NCBI GenBank assembly: GCA_029962745.1
Contig: CM057167.1
Coordinates: 22,963,165 to 23,027,164, forward strand
Direction of reading: 5' to 3'
Length of the DNA stretch: 64,000 nt
Source: Echinometra lucunter
Lineage: Eukaryota; Echinodermata; Echinoidea; Camarodonta; Echinometridae
Shown here: piece by piece, positions 9,801-21,136 of the stretch
How positions within the stretch are numbered: position 1 is the stretch's first letter
Layout: every line of letters starts with the position of its first letter
Position numbers and translations under genes: made by a program
The notes under the pieces: model-generated
Told to the model about the DNA's origin: nothing
What the model saw: the letters and a program-made list of their open reading frames with translations, nothing else
The model's database searches: none

Positions 9801-11650
9801 ATTCAATTGGATTTTCGTCCTGGGAAAGCAATAACATATGCATGGCGATAAAAATTCAATTAAACCGAACAAAATCAAGGTATAGAATCCCAAGAAGAAG
9901 AGAGAAACAATAGACAACATCGAAAGATGACCATGATATGTTCTGAAGACTAGAGAGAGAAATAAACAATGGAACAAAGTGATGTGGAAATGGAATATGG
10001 AAGAAACTCGGTGTGACAATAGCAGTGAGAGTTTTAGAGTGCATGCTGGATCAAGAGATGAGGCTGAAAAGTACAGAAATGCAGAGCAGGGCGTAGAGCA
10101 AAGTGTGAAAATATCAAATAGAAGACAAATGGCAGTCATGAGGAATATTAGTCTCACATTTTAGCAAATATTATGGAAAGGGGCCTCTCCGTAATCTTCT
10201 TTGATTTTAGTATCGTTTTCAACATACGAGCATGGATGGATAAACCGATATACGGACATGCATCACGTTACCTGGATATAGATGCAGGCGACTTAATTGA
10301 CTCTAGTATTCAGTTTGGCGTTAGATTTTCGACTACAAGAAACGACTCCCAAAGTTGTCCCCTTGAGTTACCATCACAGCAGAAGTGTATTTTTCAGACC
10401 GAAATTCTGTTTATTTCGTCAAACTTTTGACCCTTTTCGATGGAGAAAGGCAAATGCAGAGTGTAGTCGTAACAAAGGATGTAGGCAAATAGCGTGCATT
10501 ATTTGTACATTGTGGTTTGTCTTGGTTTTTGGATTTCCCCCAGGAAAGGAAAAATGCTATTTGTTTAATGCAATTGGGTTAACCTTATTATAGTTACAGG
10601 TTGATATTAATGATGTGAAAACTTTGTATTGGGTCAGTGCTGTTTAAAGAGCAAAAGTGATTTCGTTTCATGAAAAGACATCCGATTTGTGAAAAGGTAT
10701 CCGATGCTATTGTTGAATGGGTTTCAAGTCTCAAATAATTTTGTTGAGATTTGACTCGCAAATTAAAGTAGCGCCTTGACCCTTAAAGGTACGAATTCCA
10801 TAAAACGGCATGACGAAAGCAATCCACTTGACCAGGTAATGAATTGCTGACATGTGGATAGTGTTGGTGTTGTGTGATAACTCCTTGGTGAAAACCAAGG
10901 ACGAACTGTGTGTGCAGAGATTTTGTACGAAAACTCTGAGATTGCAGAGCATTTGACATGTTTGAGCGCAGTAAGAGATGGTCGATGGCCTCTACTTCAA
11001 GTTCTTTTAGGTACGCGGTGTGTGCACTTCAAATTCAAATCGACGATACGTCACAGAACACCGATTTAAGTATTTTTCATCTTCTGACACATATCCAACC
11101 GTATTGGAACGAGTTCATAAAAAATAGTTCCACTCACGACAATTTAAGATAACTTTTTTTTATATATATAGAAAAGAGACATTTTTATATTTTGTCAAGC
11201 AAGACGTGAGCATGAGAGGTGGGGATAATTTTTGTAATAAGAGAAAGGAGGCATTATATCCGTCATGATAAGAATCTCTGCAATTGATTGGTCCAATGCG
11301 CATCATGTGATAAAATACAATTCCCACCAGCATTATGCAAATGAGCAAATTTGCCATGGACGGTAACATCTGACGTCACAAGCGGTTGATAGTTCATCGG
11401 GACCTATTTACGGATACTATTAACGGCGTATGACATCACGCAAAAAGTGCGTGTCTATTGTTTTAGGCGCCAACGCGTGATGATGATGTCATCATTTTGC
11501 TAAATTTAGATCCACGCGCAATGCAAACACTGCAGCAGCGCTAATGTTATCTAGAATACTAGCATAGATCTATATAGATGTAGAATCTCTGATTTTAAGA
11601 ATGCAGATTCTACCCTTTAACTTTTTTACTAAAGATGACGGATATAAACC
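9801..11650. other. No gene seen
   Basis: Short open frames occur on both strands, but none has recognisable protein character or exon borders. A TATATATATA tract lies at 11160. TGACGTCA-like and TGACATCA words cluster at 11370-11490. Confidence 0.5.
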
Positions 11651-11816
11651 AAATATATACGGCCGTGAAAAGGTCTGGTTAAACTATTATGGTGCCCTCA
11701 GTAACGCGAATGCGACCATTTTCCTTCGGGGCTGCGCCCCTCAGGAAAATAGTCGCATTCGCGTTACTTCTGGGACCGTAGTTTCCAACCAGACGCTCTC
11801 ACGGCCGTACATATTT
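11651..11816. mobile_element. Hairpin element with GGGGCTGCGCCCC apex, copy 1
   Basis: Long near-perfect stem. The outer arm ATACGGCCGTGA pairs with CTCACGGCCGTA, and the inner arm AACGCGAATGCGAC with GTCGCATTCGCGTT. The apex is CTTCGGGGCTGCGCCCCTCAG (11724-11744). The apex, read on the other strand, is shared with the hairpins at 49778 and 50480, but the stem sequences are different. Confidence 0.85.
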
Positions 11817-11936
11817 GTATAATATTTAGGGAGAGGTGGGCATGGTTGTAAGAGAGTGGCGGGAATATGTGCTGTAAAAGAGTGGTAGGAATATTCATAA
11901 AGCTTATATATTTTTATTTTTCTATTTTGAGTCACT

Positions 11937-12102
11937 CCAGGGGGGCGTTTCATGAAAGGACTTGTCGGATGTTTTATCCGACAAAGTCTGTTTTATCCGA
12001 CAGTTGCCATAGTAACGATGCTTCTCAGCCAATCAAAATCAAGGAAAGATGTCAGATCTGACAACTTGTCAGACAACAAATGTTGATGAAATGCTCCCCT
12101 GG
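11937..12102. mobile_element. Fold-back element of the CCAGG..TTTCATGAA type
   Basis: The ends are CCAGGGGGGCGTTTCATGAA and GATGAAATGCTCCCCTGG. Inside are GTCGGATGTTTTATCCGAC, a CTCAGCCAATCAAAATCAAG core, and TCAGATCTGACAACTTGTC. Duplicated at 13895-14060. Confidence 0.82.
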
Positions 12103-12372
12103 TGACCAAATTTAGGCCAACCACTTAAACATTTTATAGGCCTGTAGTCATGATAGTGTATTTGATGGCAAAATGAGGCTTCTTTCATTATTATTATTTT
12201 TTTTTTTTGGTGTATATTTTTCGCTTCGCTCGCTAGCATGATAATGATCATCCCCCCTTCCACTTCTCTCAACAGATTTTCGACGGTGACCTTCGATGTT
12301 TCCGCCCCCCCCCCCCTCGCTTGTTACATGAAATCGTTAAGGGCTAAGAGAGAGAAAGGAATTTTTGTTGTA

Positions 12373-12392
12373 AGAGAGAGAGAGAGAGAGAT
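12373..12392. repeat. AG microsatellite
   Basis: A short AG tract; its counterpart in unit 2 (about 14324-14352) is longer, which is ordinary slippage. Confidence 0.8.
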
Positions 12393-13027
12393 GTGGGAAC
12401 AGGGCCAGAAATTTAGCATGTTGAGAGGGAGAAGCATGGATTAGGGGTGGGGGCAGACCCGGCAGAGCATCGGTCCGTTTACAAGGCTTTACTACCTCAA
12501 TCTTTTTGTCCTTTCTCGGCATTCTGGCGCCTCTGGGAGGGAATTATGTGTTGTAAGAGAGAGGACTGGGATTATGCAGTGGGATAATTAGGGGGAAAGA
12601 TAGGTGGGATATGCGCATACCTATAACTAAAACCATTTTACTCTTTTACCGAACGATGTCAAAGATTGATCACTTTACATTAGTGATTTCAGGTCGAAAC
12701 GAGTTCCCTTTTCATTGCCATTCATGGGTAGATAATACCAACAAAATTTAAAAATACAACATGATCGAGTGCTTTTTAGATTGGAATCTAGCCTGTTCAA
12801 GGTGTTAATCTTACATTTCGAAAATGTAGTTGCTCCTCCACCCTTTGATTATTGATTCAACATTTAGTTTATATAGTGTGTATATGTTGTAAATACATTA
12901 GCATTCTGACTTATCTAGTTATTGTTTTTCGCCCTGTTAACTTGAAACCATATCAAAAGTAATTTGCTTGACATGCTTGAGTAATACATATTCTTCTGAG
13001 GGACCTAATTTACAAGCTTTGCTTTTG

Positions 13028-13241
13028 GGGTGCAATATTGCACCCTACCTGATAAAGGTGCAAAGATGCATGTACTTGTTTGCACCCGGAAATGCCCATC
13101 TGCACCCTTAAGGATACAAAATGTAGCTCACTGCACCCTTAATGGTGCATAATGCTTCTTTGGGTGCAAAGTTGCACCCATGAGGGAGCTCCTGGTGTTG
13201 CATTTGAAAGGTGCAATAATTGAAACTTTTTTTCTTAGTGC
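13028..13241. mobile_element. MITE of GGTGCAAATTTGCACC words (unit 1)
   Basis: Repeated words GGTGCAATATTGCACCC, GGTGCAAAG and GGGTGCAAAGTTGCACCC are self-complementary. The right end TTTTTTTCTTAGTG corresponds to the CTTAGCGTG end of the fuller copy at 21137-21491. Confidence 0.75.
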
Positions 13242-13402
13242 GTACCCCGGCTTTAGCATGGCTGCTATTTCGGCGCTCTAGAATTAAAAATAATAATAAA
13301 AAATAAAATCTTCCTACCTGGTACCCATTTACTGTGCCTTGGTCGAAAGTGGCAATTGTTTTGTCTTGCCAAAAAACATTAGTGCCACAGGAGGATTCCA
13401 AC
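13242..13402 (-). mobile_element. tRNA-derived SINE fragment
   Basis: Read on the minus strand it carries a B-box-like GGGTTGGAATCC, and it shares the sequence ACCTGGTACCCATTTACTG (plus strand) with its counterpart at 15251-15414. A related body occurs at 18371. Confidence 0.6.
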
Positions 13403-13546
13403 CCGGGAAGCATTTTATGAAGAGTTTTGTCGGTGATTTTCACCGACTAATTTGCTCTCAGCCAATCAGATGCGAGGATTTTCAGTAGCTTATAGCAGTT
13501 GTCGGTGAAAATCACCGACAAAACACTTCATGAAACGCTCCCCAGG
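13403..13546. mobile_element. Fold-back element, GTCGGTGATTTTCACCGAC type
   Basis: The ends GGAAGCATTTTATGAAG and CTTCATGAAACGCTCCCCAGG pair. The inner word GTCGGTGATTTTCACCGAC is palindromic and is followed by a CTCAGCCAATCAGATG core. Related copies are at 15415-15558 and 16012-16227. Confidence 0.85.
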
Positions 13547-13894
13547 TCATTACGTTGAATATGATAAGTCTTTTAAAGCCACTGGGAAACTTTCAAAACT
13601 CTGAGTTGCATGGCCCTACATGCTATCAGTGTATGTAAGCCTGAATATGAAGCCCTCGAAAAATGCACTTCAAAAGCATCATCTTGTGCTTCACAAAAAA
13701 AGTGAAAATATTAGTGACCGAAAATGCCAGGCCTTTGTTTTACCCCACAGACTGCAGTGTTAGACAAAAGTATTTGTATAATATTTAGGGAGAGGTGGGC
13801 ATTGTTGTAAGAGAGTGGCGGGAATATGTGTTGTAAAAGAGTGGTAGGAATATTCATAAAGCTTAATATTTTTATTTTTCTATTTTGAGTCACT

Positions 13895-14060
13895 CCAGGG
13901 GGGCGTTTCATGAAAGGACTTGTCGGATGTTTTATCCAACAAAGTCTGTTTCATCCGACAGTTGCCATAGTAACGATGCCTCTCAGCCAATCAAAATCAA
14001 GGAAAGATGTCAGATCTGACAACTTGTCAGACAACAAATGTTGATGAAATGCTCCCCTGG
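13895..14060. mobile_element. Fold-back element (copy of 11937-12102)
   Basis: Nearly identical to the unit 1 element. One arm word differs (TTATCCAAC for TTATCCGAC), so the stem is slightly broken here. Confidence 0.82.
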
Positions 14061-14318
14061 TGACCAAATTTAGGCCAACCACTTCAACATTTTATAGGCC
14101 TATAGTCATGATAGTGTTGATGGCAAAATGAAGCTTCTTTCATTATTTTTTTTCGGTGTATATTTTTCGCTTCGCTCCCTCGCATGATAATGATCATCCC
14201 CTTCTACTTCTCTCAACACATTTTCGACGATGACCTTCGATGTTTCCGTCCCCCCCCCCCCACACACTTGCTTGTTACATGAAATCGTTAAGGGTTAAAA
14301 GAGAGAAGGGAATGTTTG

Positions 14319-14354
<36 letters not shown>

Positions 14355-14960
14355 TGGGAACAGGATTAGGGGTGGGGGCAGACCCGGCAGAGCATCGGTC
14401 CGTTTACAAGGCTTTACTACCTCAATCTTTTTGTCCTTTCTCGGCATTCTGGCGCCTCTGGGAGGGAATTATGTGTTGTAAGAGAGAGGACTGGGATTAT
14501 GCAGTGGGATAGTTAGGGGGAAAGATAGGTGGGAATATGCGCATACCCATAACTAAAACCACCCCCACTCTTTTACCGAACGATGTCAAAGATTGATCAC
14601 TTTACACTAGTGATTTCAGGTCGAAACGAGTTCCCTTTTCATTGCCATTCATGGGTAGATAATACCAACAAAATTTAAAAATACAACATGATCGAGTGCT
14701 TTTTAGATTGGAATCTAGCCTGTTCAAGGTGTTAATCTTACATTTCGAAAATGTTGTTGCTCCTCCACCCTTTGATTATTGATTCAACATTTAGTTTATA
14801 TAGTGTGTATATGTTGTAAATACATTAGCATTCTGACTTATCTAGTTATTGTTTTTCGCCCTGTTAACTTGAAACCATATCAAAAGTAATTTGCTTGGAA
14901 TGACATGCTTGAGTAATACATATTCTTCTGAGGGACCTAATTTACAAGCTTTGCTTTTTG

Positions 14961-15250
14961 GGGTGCAATATTGCACCCGACCTGATAAAGGTGCAAAGAT
15001 GCATGTACTTGTTTGCACCCGGAAATGCCCATCTACACACTTAAAGGTGCAATTATGCACCTTAAAGGGTACAAATTTGCACCTTCCGTAAAGGGTATAA
15101 CTGTGCACCCTTAACATGCTCAAGGATACAAAATGTAGCTCACTGCACCCTTAATGGTGCATAATGCTTCTTTGGGTGCAAAGTTGCACCCATGAGGGAG
15201 CTCCTGGTGTTGCATTAAAGGTGCAATAATTGAAACTTTTTTTCTTAGTG
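14961..15250. mobile_element. MITE of GGTGCAAATTTGCACC words (unit 2, longer)
   Basis: Same element as 13028-13241 but with additional GGTGCAATTATGCACC and GTACAAATTTGCACC words, so it retains material that unit 1 has lost. Ends TTTTTTTCTTAGTG. Confidence 0.75.
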
Positions 15251-15414
15251 TGTACCCCGGCTTTAGCATGGCTGCTATTTCGGCGCTCTAGAATTAAAAA
15301 TAATAATAATAAATAAAATCTTCCTACCTAGTACCCATTTACTATGCCTTGGTCGAAAGTGGCAATTGTTATGTCTTGCCAAAAAAAACATTAGTGCCAC
15401 GGCAGGACTCCAAC
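15251..15414 (-). mobile_element. tRNA-derived SINE fragment (unit 2)
   Basis: Copy of 13242-13402, abutting the next fold-back element at CCGGGG. Confidence 0.6.
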
Positions 15415-15558
15415 CCGGGGAGCATTTCATGAAGAGTTTTGTCGGTGATTTTCACCGACTAATTTGCTCTCAGCCAATGAGATGCGAGGATTTTCAGTAC
15501 CTTATAACAGTTGTCGGTGAAAATCACCGACAAAACACTTCATGAAACGCTCCCCAGG
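15415..15558. mobile_element. Fold-back element, GTCGGTGATTTTCACCGAC type
   Basis: Copy of 13403-13546 with intact pairing arms; it ends ACGCTCCCCAGG. Confidence 0.85.
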
Positions 15559-15772
15559 TGTATATCCACGTATATCCACTAGACCAAAGCACCTTTAGAA
15601 GAGGGTTTTCGGCTTAAGTAATAATAAACCTTACCACTATAGCACAATGGTAAATCGTGGTAATTGCTCTGTGCCTTTTGGACCTTCGTATGTTATCTGT
15701 TTCTTTATTAATACTGAACAAAGATTATAGTTACATAAACTACGGTTTTCACGTGAAATAATAACCACATCA

Positions 15773-15911
15773 GGGCCCCGTCTTATATAGAGTTGAGATG
15801 ATTCAAATCCATCGCAACTTTGAGATTGATCTCAACTTCCATCTCTTAAGAGATCAATTTCATAGTTGCGATGGATTTGAATCAATCGCAAATCTTTATA
15901 AGGCGGGTCCC
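15773..15911. mobile_element. MITE with GGGCCCCGTCTTATA ends
   Basis: The ends GGGCCCCGTCTTATA and TATAAGGCGGGTCCC pair. The inner arms TTCAAATCCATCGCAACT and AGTTGCGATGGATTTGAA are perfect complements, with GAGATTGATCTC and CTCTTAAGAG at the centre. Confidence 0.85.
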
Positions 15912-16011
15912 AGGCCTACACTGCATAATGAGAGAAACGAGTGTCTTTTCATGAAAATGATTCCACTAGTAATATATACATTGCCACTGTCCTCATAAAA
16001 ATCACCATTAT

Positions 16012-16227
16012 CTGGGGAGCATTTTATGAAGAGTTTTGTCGGTGATTTTCACCGACTAATTTGCTGTCAGCCAATCAGATGCGAGGATTTTCAGTAGCTT
16101 GTAACATTTGTCGGTGATTTTCACCGACTAATTTGCTGTCAGCCAATCAGATGCGAGGATTTTCAGTAGTTTGTAACATTTGTCGGTGATTTTCACCGAC
16201 AAAACTCTTCACGAAACGCTCCCCAGG
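16012..16227. mobile_element. Fold-back element with duplicated core
   Basis: Has three GTCGGTGATTTTCACCGAC words separated by two copies of the GTCAGCCAATCAGATG core, where the simple copies have two words and one core. It begins CTGGGGAGCATTTTATG and ends GAAACGCTCCCCAGG. Confidence 0.85.
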
Positions 16228-16455
16228 CCATTACGTTGAATATGATAAGTCTTTTAAAGCCACTGGGAAACTTTCAAAACTCTGAGTTGCATGGTCCTAC
16301 ATGCTATCAGTGTATGTAAGCCTGAATATGAAGCCCTCGAAAAATGCACTTCAAAAGCATCATCTTGCGCTTCACAAAAAAAAGTGAAAATATACAAGTG
16401 ACCGAAAATGCCAGGCCTTTTTTTTTACCCCACAGACTGCAGTGTTAGACAAAAG

Positions 16456-17200
16456 CATACTGTATACCCAGGTTTGTTTTGCAAATGGCGGAATTCAGTG
16501 ATAGATATATTGATGATAACATCTTATATTTCAAAAACTTATATTCCTGGCGGTTTATTCATCTTTCTGAACATCTTTATAAAAATTCAACAATTTATTA
16601 AATCAAGCCTACACAAAGTTACCGGATCCCTTTAAACAATCAAAAGGTGCATCGATGAAACATGGAGTTTCTCGCTTATGATAATGACATGAATCGTGAT
16701 ACTTACAAATAAATATTAATAGACTGTGCCCTATATGTAAATATTGTCTGATCAAATAATTATTGACGAACGTATCTTTATCCTCAGATCATGCAACGAA
16801 TATCAAAATAGTTTTCACGAGACTGACTGCAGAGAAGAAATCATTTTGTCCACTGTATAAAGGATTCCACTCCTATTTTTTCAGTCGTAGGTCATTGCAT
16901 TTTGCTATTATCACGATTATACAAAACGCGTTATAGTCATCGTGAGGGTAAAAAAATAAAGAAAGTATGGTTGGCTACACGCTTTTAAATAGACGATTCC
17001 TGATTATCCATTGGATATAGACAGAAGAGGCATCGTTTCTTCTCCTTTCTTTCATTTTCTTTCTTCCTTTCATATTTTTTTTGTTGGTTTGGTTTGATTT
17101 TGTTTATATAGAGGCCAGGTTTATTTCCCCCATCTCAACCCTCCATTTTTAATCTAATAAAAAGGTCGGTTTTTAAATACCGGCCAGTTAGTCGATGCCA
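16456..17200. other. No gene seen
   Basis: AT-rich sequence; no exon recognisable. Confidence 0.5.
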
Positions 17201-17204
17201 TTAA

Positions 17205-17900
17205 AGGAAACCCAAACCCTCAAGTCAAGTACTTTTCAAATCAAAGGTATCATCTCCTTTCTTTGATAAATGGAATTAGAATCGAAATAAATGGAATTAG
17301 AATCGAAATACATTCATTTTTTTTTCTTTTTCACAAATACATTAATTCATATATTGTTTAGATTTATGTTATATGTTGGGATCCAGCGTTTTAAAGACTT
17401 TTCAGTGTCTTCTTGTTGGTTCCCTCCACAATGATATTACACATTTTCTTCCTTTTTTGTTTTTGTTTTTGTTTTTTTGTTCTATGATGATGTTCTTCTT
17501 CATAATTTTGTTCGTATTTTTTTATGTTTTGTCTTTATATTGTTGTGGAAAATAAATAAAATGAATTGAATTTAATAAAAACAGATTAGCAAAATTTTAA
17601 TAGAAATCTGCACGGAATAAGAAAGTTATGGCTGTATGAAATTTGTACTACTAAAGCTATTGATGACATCACGTAATTTTATGGACAACTCTCAATATGT
17701 TTTGTACACAGTATAGTTTTACATTTTTATTTTGTAAAAAATTTCCACATTTCCTTAAGCCAAACTCAATTCAGCTATGTAGGAGTATTATCTAAAAAAA
17801 ATATTATTTTGGATTAGGACAATGAAACATGTGTTCTTCAAGAAAATACAGAATATTCTCTTCACCAAAACCTATTTAGCTCACTAATAGCTAAGGTGTA
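17205..17900. mobile_element. Partial fold-back element, family C
   Basis: TTAA (17201-17204) is followed by AGGAAACCCAAACCCTCAAG, the left end of the complete element at 24978-26012. Inner sequence such as ATAAGAAAGTTATGGCTGTA and GCTATTGATGACATCACGTA also matches. The right end is not found; 17280-17560 looks unrelated. Confidence 0.65.
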
Positions 17901-18074
17901 ATATAAAAATTTGAATAAAAATCATATTTTTTTTTTAGTCTCAGAAGTGGTGATCTCGGTCTTGGAGAGGAAAGTCTCAGTATGGGCCTGGGTCTCGAGC
18001 CACGAGTTCTGGACTACAACACAACAGTACTTTGTTCAATATTTGGCGCGCGCTTGTTAAATTGCGCCAGTACA

Positions 18075-18222
18075 CCTGGGTCCCGTTTCATAAAACTTGT
18101 TATCAGTTACCACTGCCACATTTCTATGACCCAAATTTGCTCTCAGCCAATCAGATGCAAGGATTTCAGTAGCTTTTAACAGTTTTTGCAACTTGTTATT
18201 GATAACAAGTGAAACGGGGTCG
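18075..18222. mobile_element. Fold-back element, CTTGTTATCA stem type
   Basis: CCCGTTTCATAAAACTTGTTATCA pairs with TGATAACAAGTGAAACGGG across a core reading CTCTCAGCCAATCAGATGCA and AGTAGCTTTTAACAG. The core is nearly the same as in 13403-13546, but the stem is different. Confidence 0.85.
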
Positions 18223-18370
18223 TGGGGGTGTGATTTGTGATCATTTCTTTGTTTTAAGAAGAGTATGATAATAATAATGGTGATGAAAATATGCCATTCT
18301 TGTATAGTGCATTATGATATAATGTCTCTATAGATACACTTCCAACATGTCCAAAGGACTTTGGATGTTA

Positions 18371-18510
18371 TTACCCCGAGCAACCGTAGCGCTTCGTGCA
18401 TCCAATGAGCCTGCCAGGTATCTACTTTCTACACGTGGGTCGAGTGTGGCAAATGTAGATTAATGCCTTGCCGGACGATAGTGCCGTGGCAGGGATATGA
18501 ACCCTGTATT
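18371..18510 (-). mobile_element. tRNA-derived SINE fragment
   Basis: The minus strand reads AGGGTTCATATCCCTGCCAC, a B-box-like block. The plus strand body GTGGCAAATGTAGATTAATG resembles 13330-13400. Confidence 0.6.
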
Positions 18511-18518
18511 GTGGTTAA

Positions 18519-19097
18519 AGGAGAATGCAACCCAGGCATCAATGTGCTACATGTGAATAAAGATGATCAAAACGAGCAAACAGTGAAAGTTTGAGCAAAA
18601 TCGGACAATCTGTTCAAGAGTTATGAATTTTGAAAGTTTCAATAAATCCCTATTAAGGGGATCCTTGAGTTGGCAACTTTGCCAGCATCTGTGATGTCAT
18701 CATGGACAACTCTCAATTCATTTTGTACATAACTTTTCAAAAAAATTGGTTTATATGGAATTTCAAGTCAGGAATCAACATAATTCTTCCCAAAATGCTT
18801 GCAGAATTGATATAGCCATGTCATACTCAAACATTAAATCAAAAGAATTTTTATTTTTCTCGAAAATAAAGAAAATGTGAAATTTTGTGTACAAAATGAA
18901 TAGAGAGTTGTCCACGATGACATCACAGATCCTGGCAAAGTTGCAAATTCAAGGATCCCATTAGAAGGATTTATATAAACTTTCAAAGTTCATAACTCTT
19001 GAACAGATTGTCCGATTTTGCTCAAACTTTCACTGTTTATTCTTCTCCTTCTTCTTCATTCACTGGAAGCACATTGATGTCAAGGTTGCATTCCCCT
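18519..19097. mobile_element. Fold-back element, family B, complete
   Basis: Flanked by TTAA at 18515-18518 and 19098-19101. The ends AGGAGAATGCAACCCAGG and AAGGTTGCATTCCCCT pair, and the arms stay complementary for about 200 bases (for example GACAATCTGTTCAAGAG with CTCTTGAACAGATTGTC). Non-coding. Confidence 0.9.
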
Positions 19098-19102
19098 TTA
19101 AA

Positions 19103-19500
19103 CGGTCTGGAGACTTATCCACTGGACCACACCTCCACAATTTTAATAATATATGAACATAAGGAGGTTATCATGACAAGATCCAACCTGCAAGGACTGT
19201 TAGCATGGTTAGTGAAACAGAATATCGTAATGCTATTAAAAAAAAGGGGGGGTTACATGTAAATGCAGTGTAAGCATTATAAGTGAAACGTGAAACAAGA
19301 AAACGGAGAATACACAAGACTGGAGTATAGGGTGTAGCAATAAAAAAACGGAAAGAAACAACTAAATTAACAGTAATGTCGGTATTTTTTTCTTCTAGTT
19401 TTTAATCTTGGCCCACATGTGAGTTTATTTACGTTTTAAATGATCAGTAGCGCTATCACATTATTTGCACTACTCAGCATGCCCTCTCTTCCCCATACTC
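19103..19500. other. No gene seen
   Basis: AT-rich sequence; nothing recognised. Confidence 0.5.
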
Positions 19501-19602
19501 TTCTTTCTTCTTCTTCTTCTTCTTCTTCTTCTTCTTCTTCTTTTCTTTTTCTTTTGCTTCTTCTTCTTCTTCTTCGTCTTCTTTTTCTTCTTAATTCTTC
19601 TG
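19501..19602. repeat. TTC microsatellite
   Basis: Imperfect TTC triplets for about 100 bases. The open frames on both strands are triplet artefacts. Confidence 0.92.
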
Positions 19603-20174
19603 ATTCTTTTCTTATTTCTTGGAAAAAGGATGGTGCAACCACCCTTGCCCCCCCCCCCCGTAGCGCCGCCCCTTAAGAGAAATCTCATGACAATTTCTGT
19701 AGTCTTACCAACACCATGCATGGCCTTTCTCTGTTTAGGCATATAGGCTATTTTGCCTTGATCTTAAAATCTATTTATGTAGGCAATAGCTTTCGTCACA
19801 GGTTTATGTAAAAAAATATAACATTCCCACGAACTTGAAAAAGTGCGATTCAATTTGAATTGTTGCTTTTGATCACAAAAGATTATTTTTACTCGATGTT
19901 TGCCTGCACGGTTGGTGTGAGACATTAAACCACGGGTATCTATTATATGAAAATGCCCCCCCCCCCCCCTTCCATCTTTGATCTACCAGATTAAACGGCC
20001 CGTATCATTTTCAAATCTCTTTTAGTTTCGGAATGTGTGATGAATTTGAGAATTATCCAACCGGACATATACCTTGGTATCATATACACGTCGATCAGAC
20101 CAATAAGTTTGGCATTTGATATATATAGCAAGGCTATAATTTCACTTGGTTACTTGCTATTTTCTTAAAAATAT

Positions 20175-20470
20175 AATGAAAATAAAACAGAGATGGAGAA
20201 AGAAGTGTAGAGAAAGAGAAATAGAGAGAGGGATAAAAGTAGGAGAGGAAGGGAGGGAGGGAAAGAGAGAGAAAGAGAGAGAGGGGGGGGGGGGTGTTTC
20301 ACTTTGTGCTTTCCATGACCCCATGCACTGAAGATCATGAAATAGCATTGCAAAGATGCAGCTTTATCAGAGGAAGAGAAAGAGGGAGAGAGAGATGAAG
20401 AGAGATGGAGAGGAAGGGGAGAAAAACAAGAAAGAGAAAGATATAGAGAGAAATAATCAAGCGGGAAAGT
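20175..20470. repeat. Purine-rich GA tract
   Basis: Two blocks of GAGAGA/GGGA (20180-20295 and 20365-20450) surround a short mixed segment. Low complexity. Confidence 0.8.
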
Positions 20471-21136
20471 AAAAATAAAGTGATCACTTTATCCCTAAAT
20501 ATTGACTTAAATTTATCACTTTTTCAGTTGTTTCCCCCATACAAACTTGATACATGGGTGTGACTGTCCTCCTGTAAATAGAACCAGAAAGGTCTTGACT
20601 TTGTGCTCCTTATGAATATCCGCCAGGTGAAGAGCCACAAAAGGATAGGTGTTAGATAAATCAAAACACAATGACATTTGATCGCGTGAATGGGTGAACT
20701 GTGTCGGTACTGTTATTGGTTCAAGCGGAATAGTCATCCCGAGATATTGATCGACAATAGTCAACGATTCAGATACCTGCTGTGCTTGTTTGAGGGCTGT
20801 AAGCTAGTCAACACACCAGTACACTTCGCTTGAGTGGCAGGAAGGTGTGAGTGTTTATTGCACCACGCTGCGGAGCGGTACTTTGCGCGGCGGTATCCTG
20901 GTCCGCAGGATTGTGACTATTGATTCCACTGGGAGATTGGACAGAACTTTTGTAATTTTCACTGAAAAGGGTAACTATCAATTTAATATAAATAAGGATG
21001 AGCTCTACCTTGCAGGTCATCATGGTCATATACTCCTTTTTCTTTTTAAAAGATGTATGTGTATTGGTAATATGTCTTTTGATTATGTAACCAACTGGTG
21101 TACCTGCAAAGACGTCTGCTTCGTCGTTCAATGGCA
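20471..21136. other. No gene seen
   Basis: Nothing I can assign. Open frames on both strands overlap each other and lack protein character. Confidence 0.45.

Larger units (their letters stand above)
11812..13770. repeat. Tandem duplication, unit 1 (1959 bp)
   Basis: Starts TATTTGTATAATATTTAGGG and ends GCAGTGTTAGACAAAAG. It is nearly identical to 13771-16455 apart from a 669-bp difference (15559-16227) and small indels. It holds two fold-back elements, a GGTGCA-word MITE, a SINE fragment and AG-repeat sequence. Confidence 0.93.
13771..16455. repeat. Tandem duplication, unit 2 (2685 bp)
   Basis: Second copy of 11812-13770, joined directly to it. It differs chiefly by the extra 15559-16227, which is bordered on both sides by copies of the same fold-back element. 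A homologous deletion in unit 1, or an insertion in unit 2, explains the difference. Confidence 0.93.

Noticed and set aside
19436..19746. Basic or Leu/Phe-rich frames at the TTC tract
   Set aside because: Artefacts of the trinucleotide repeat.
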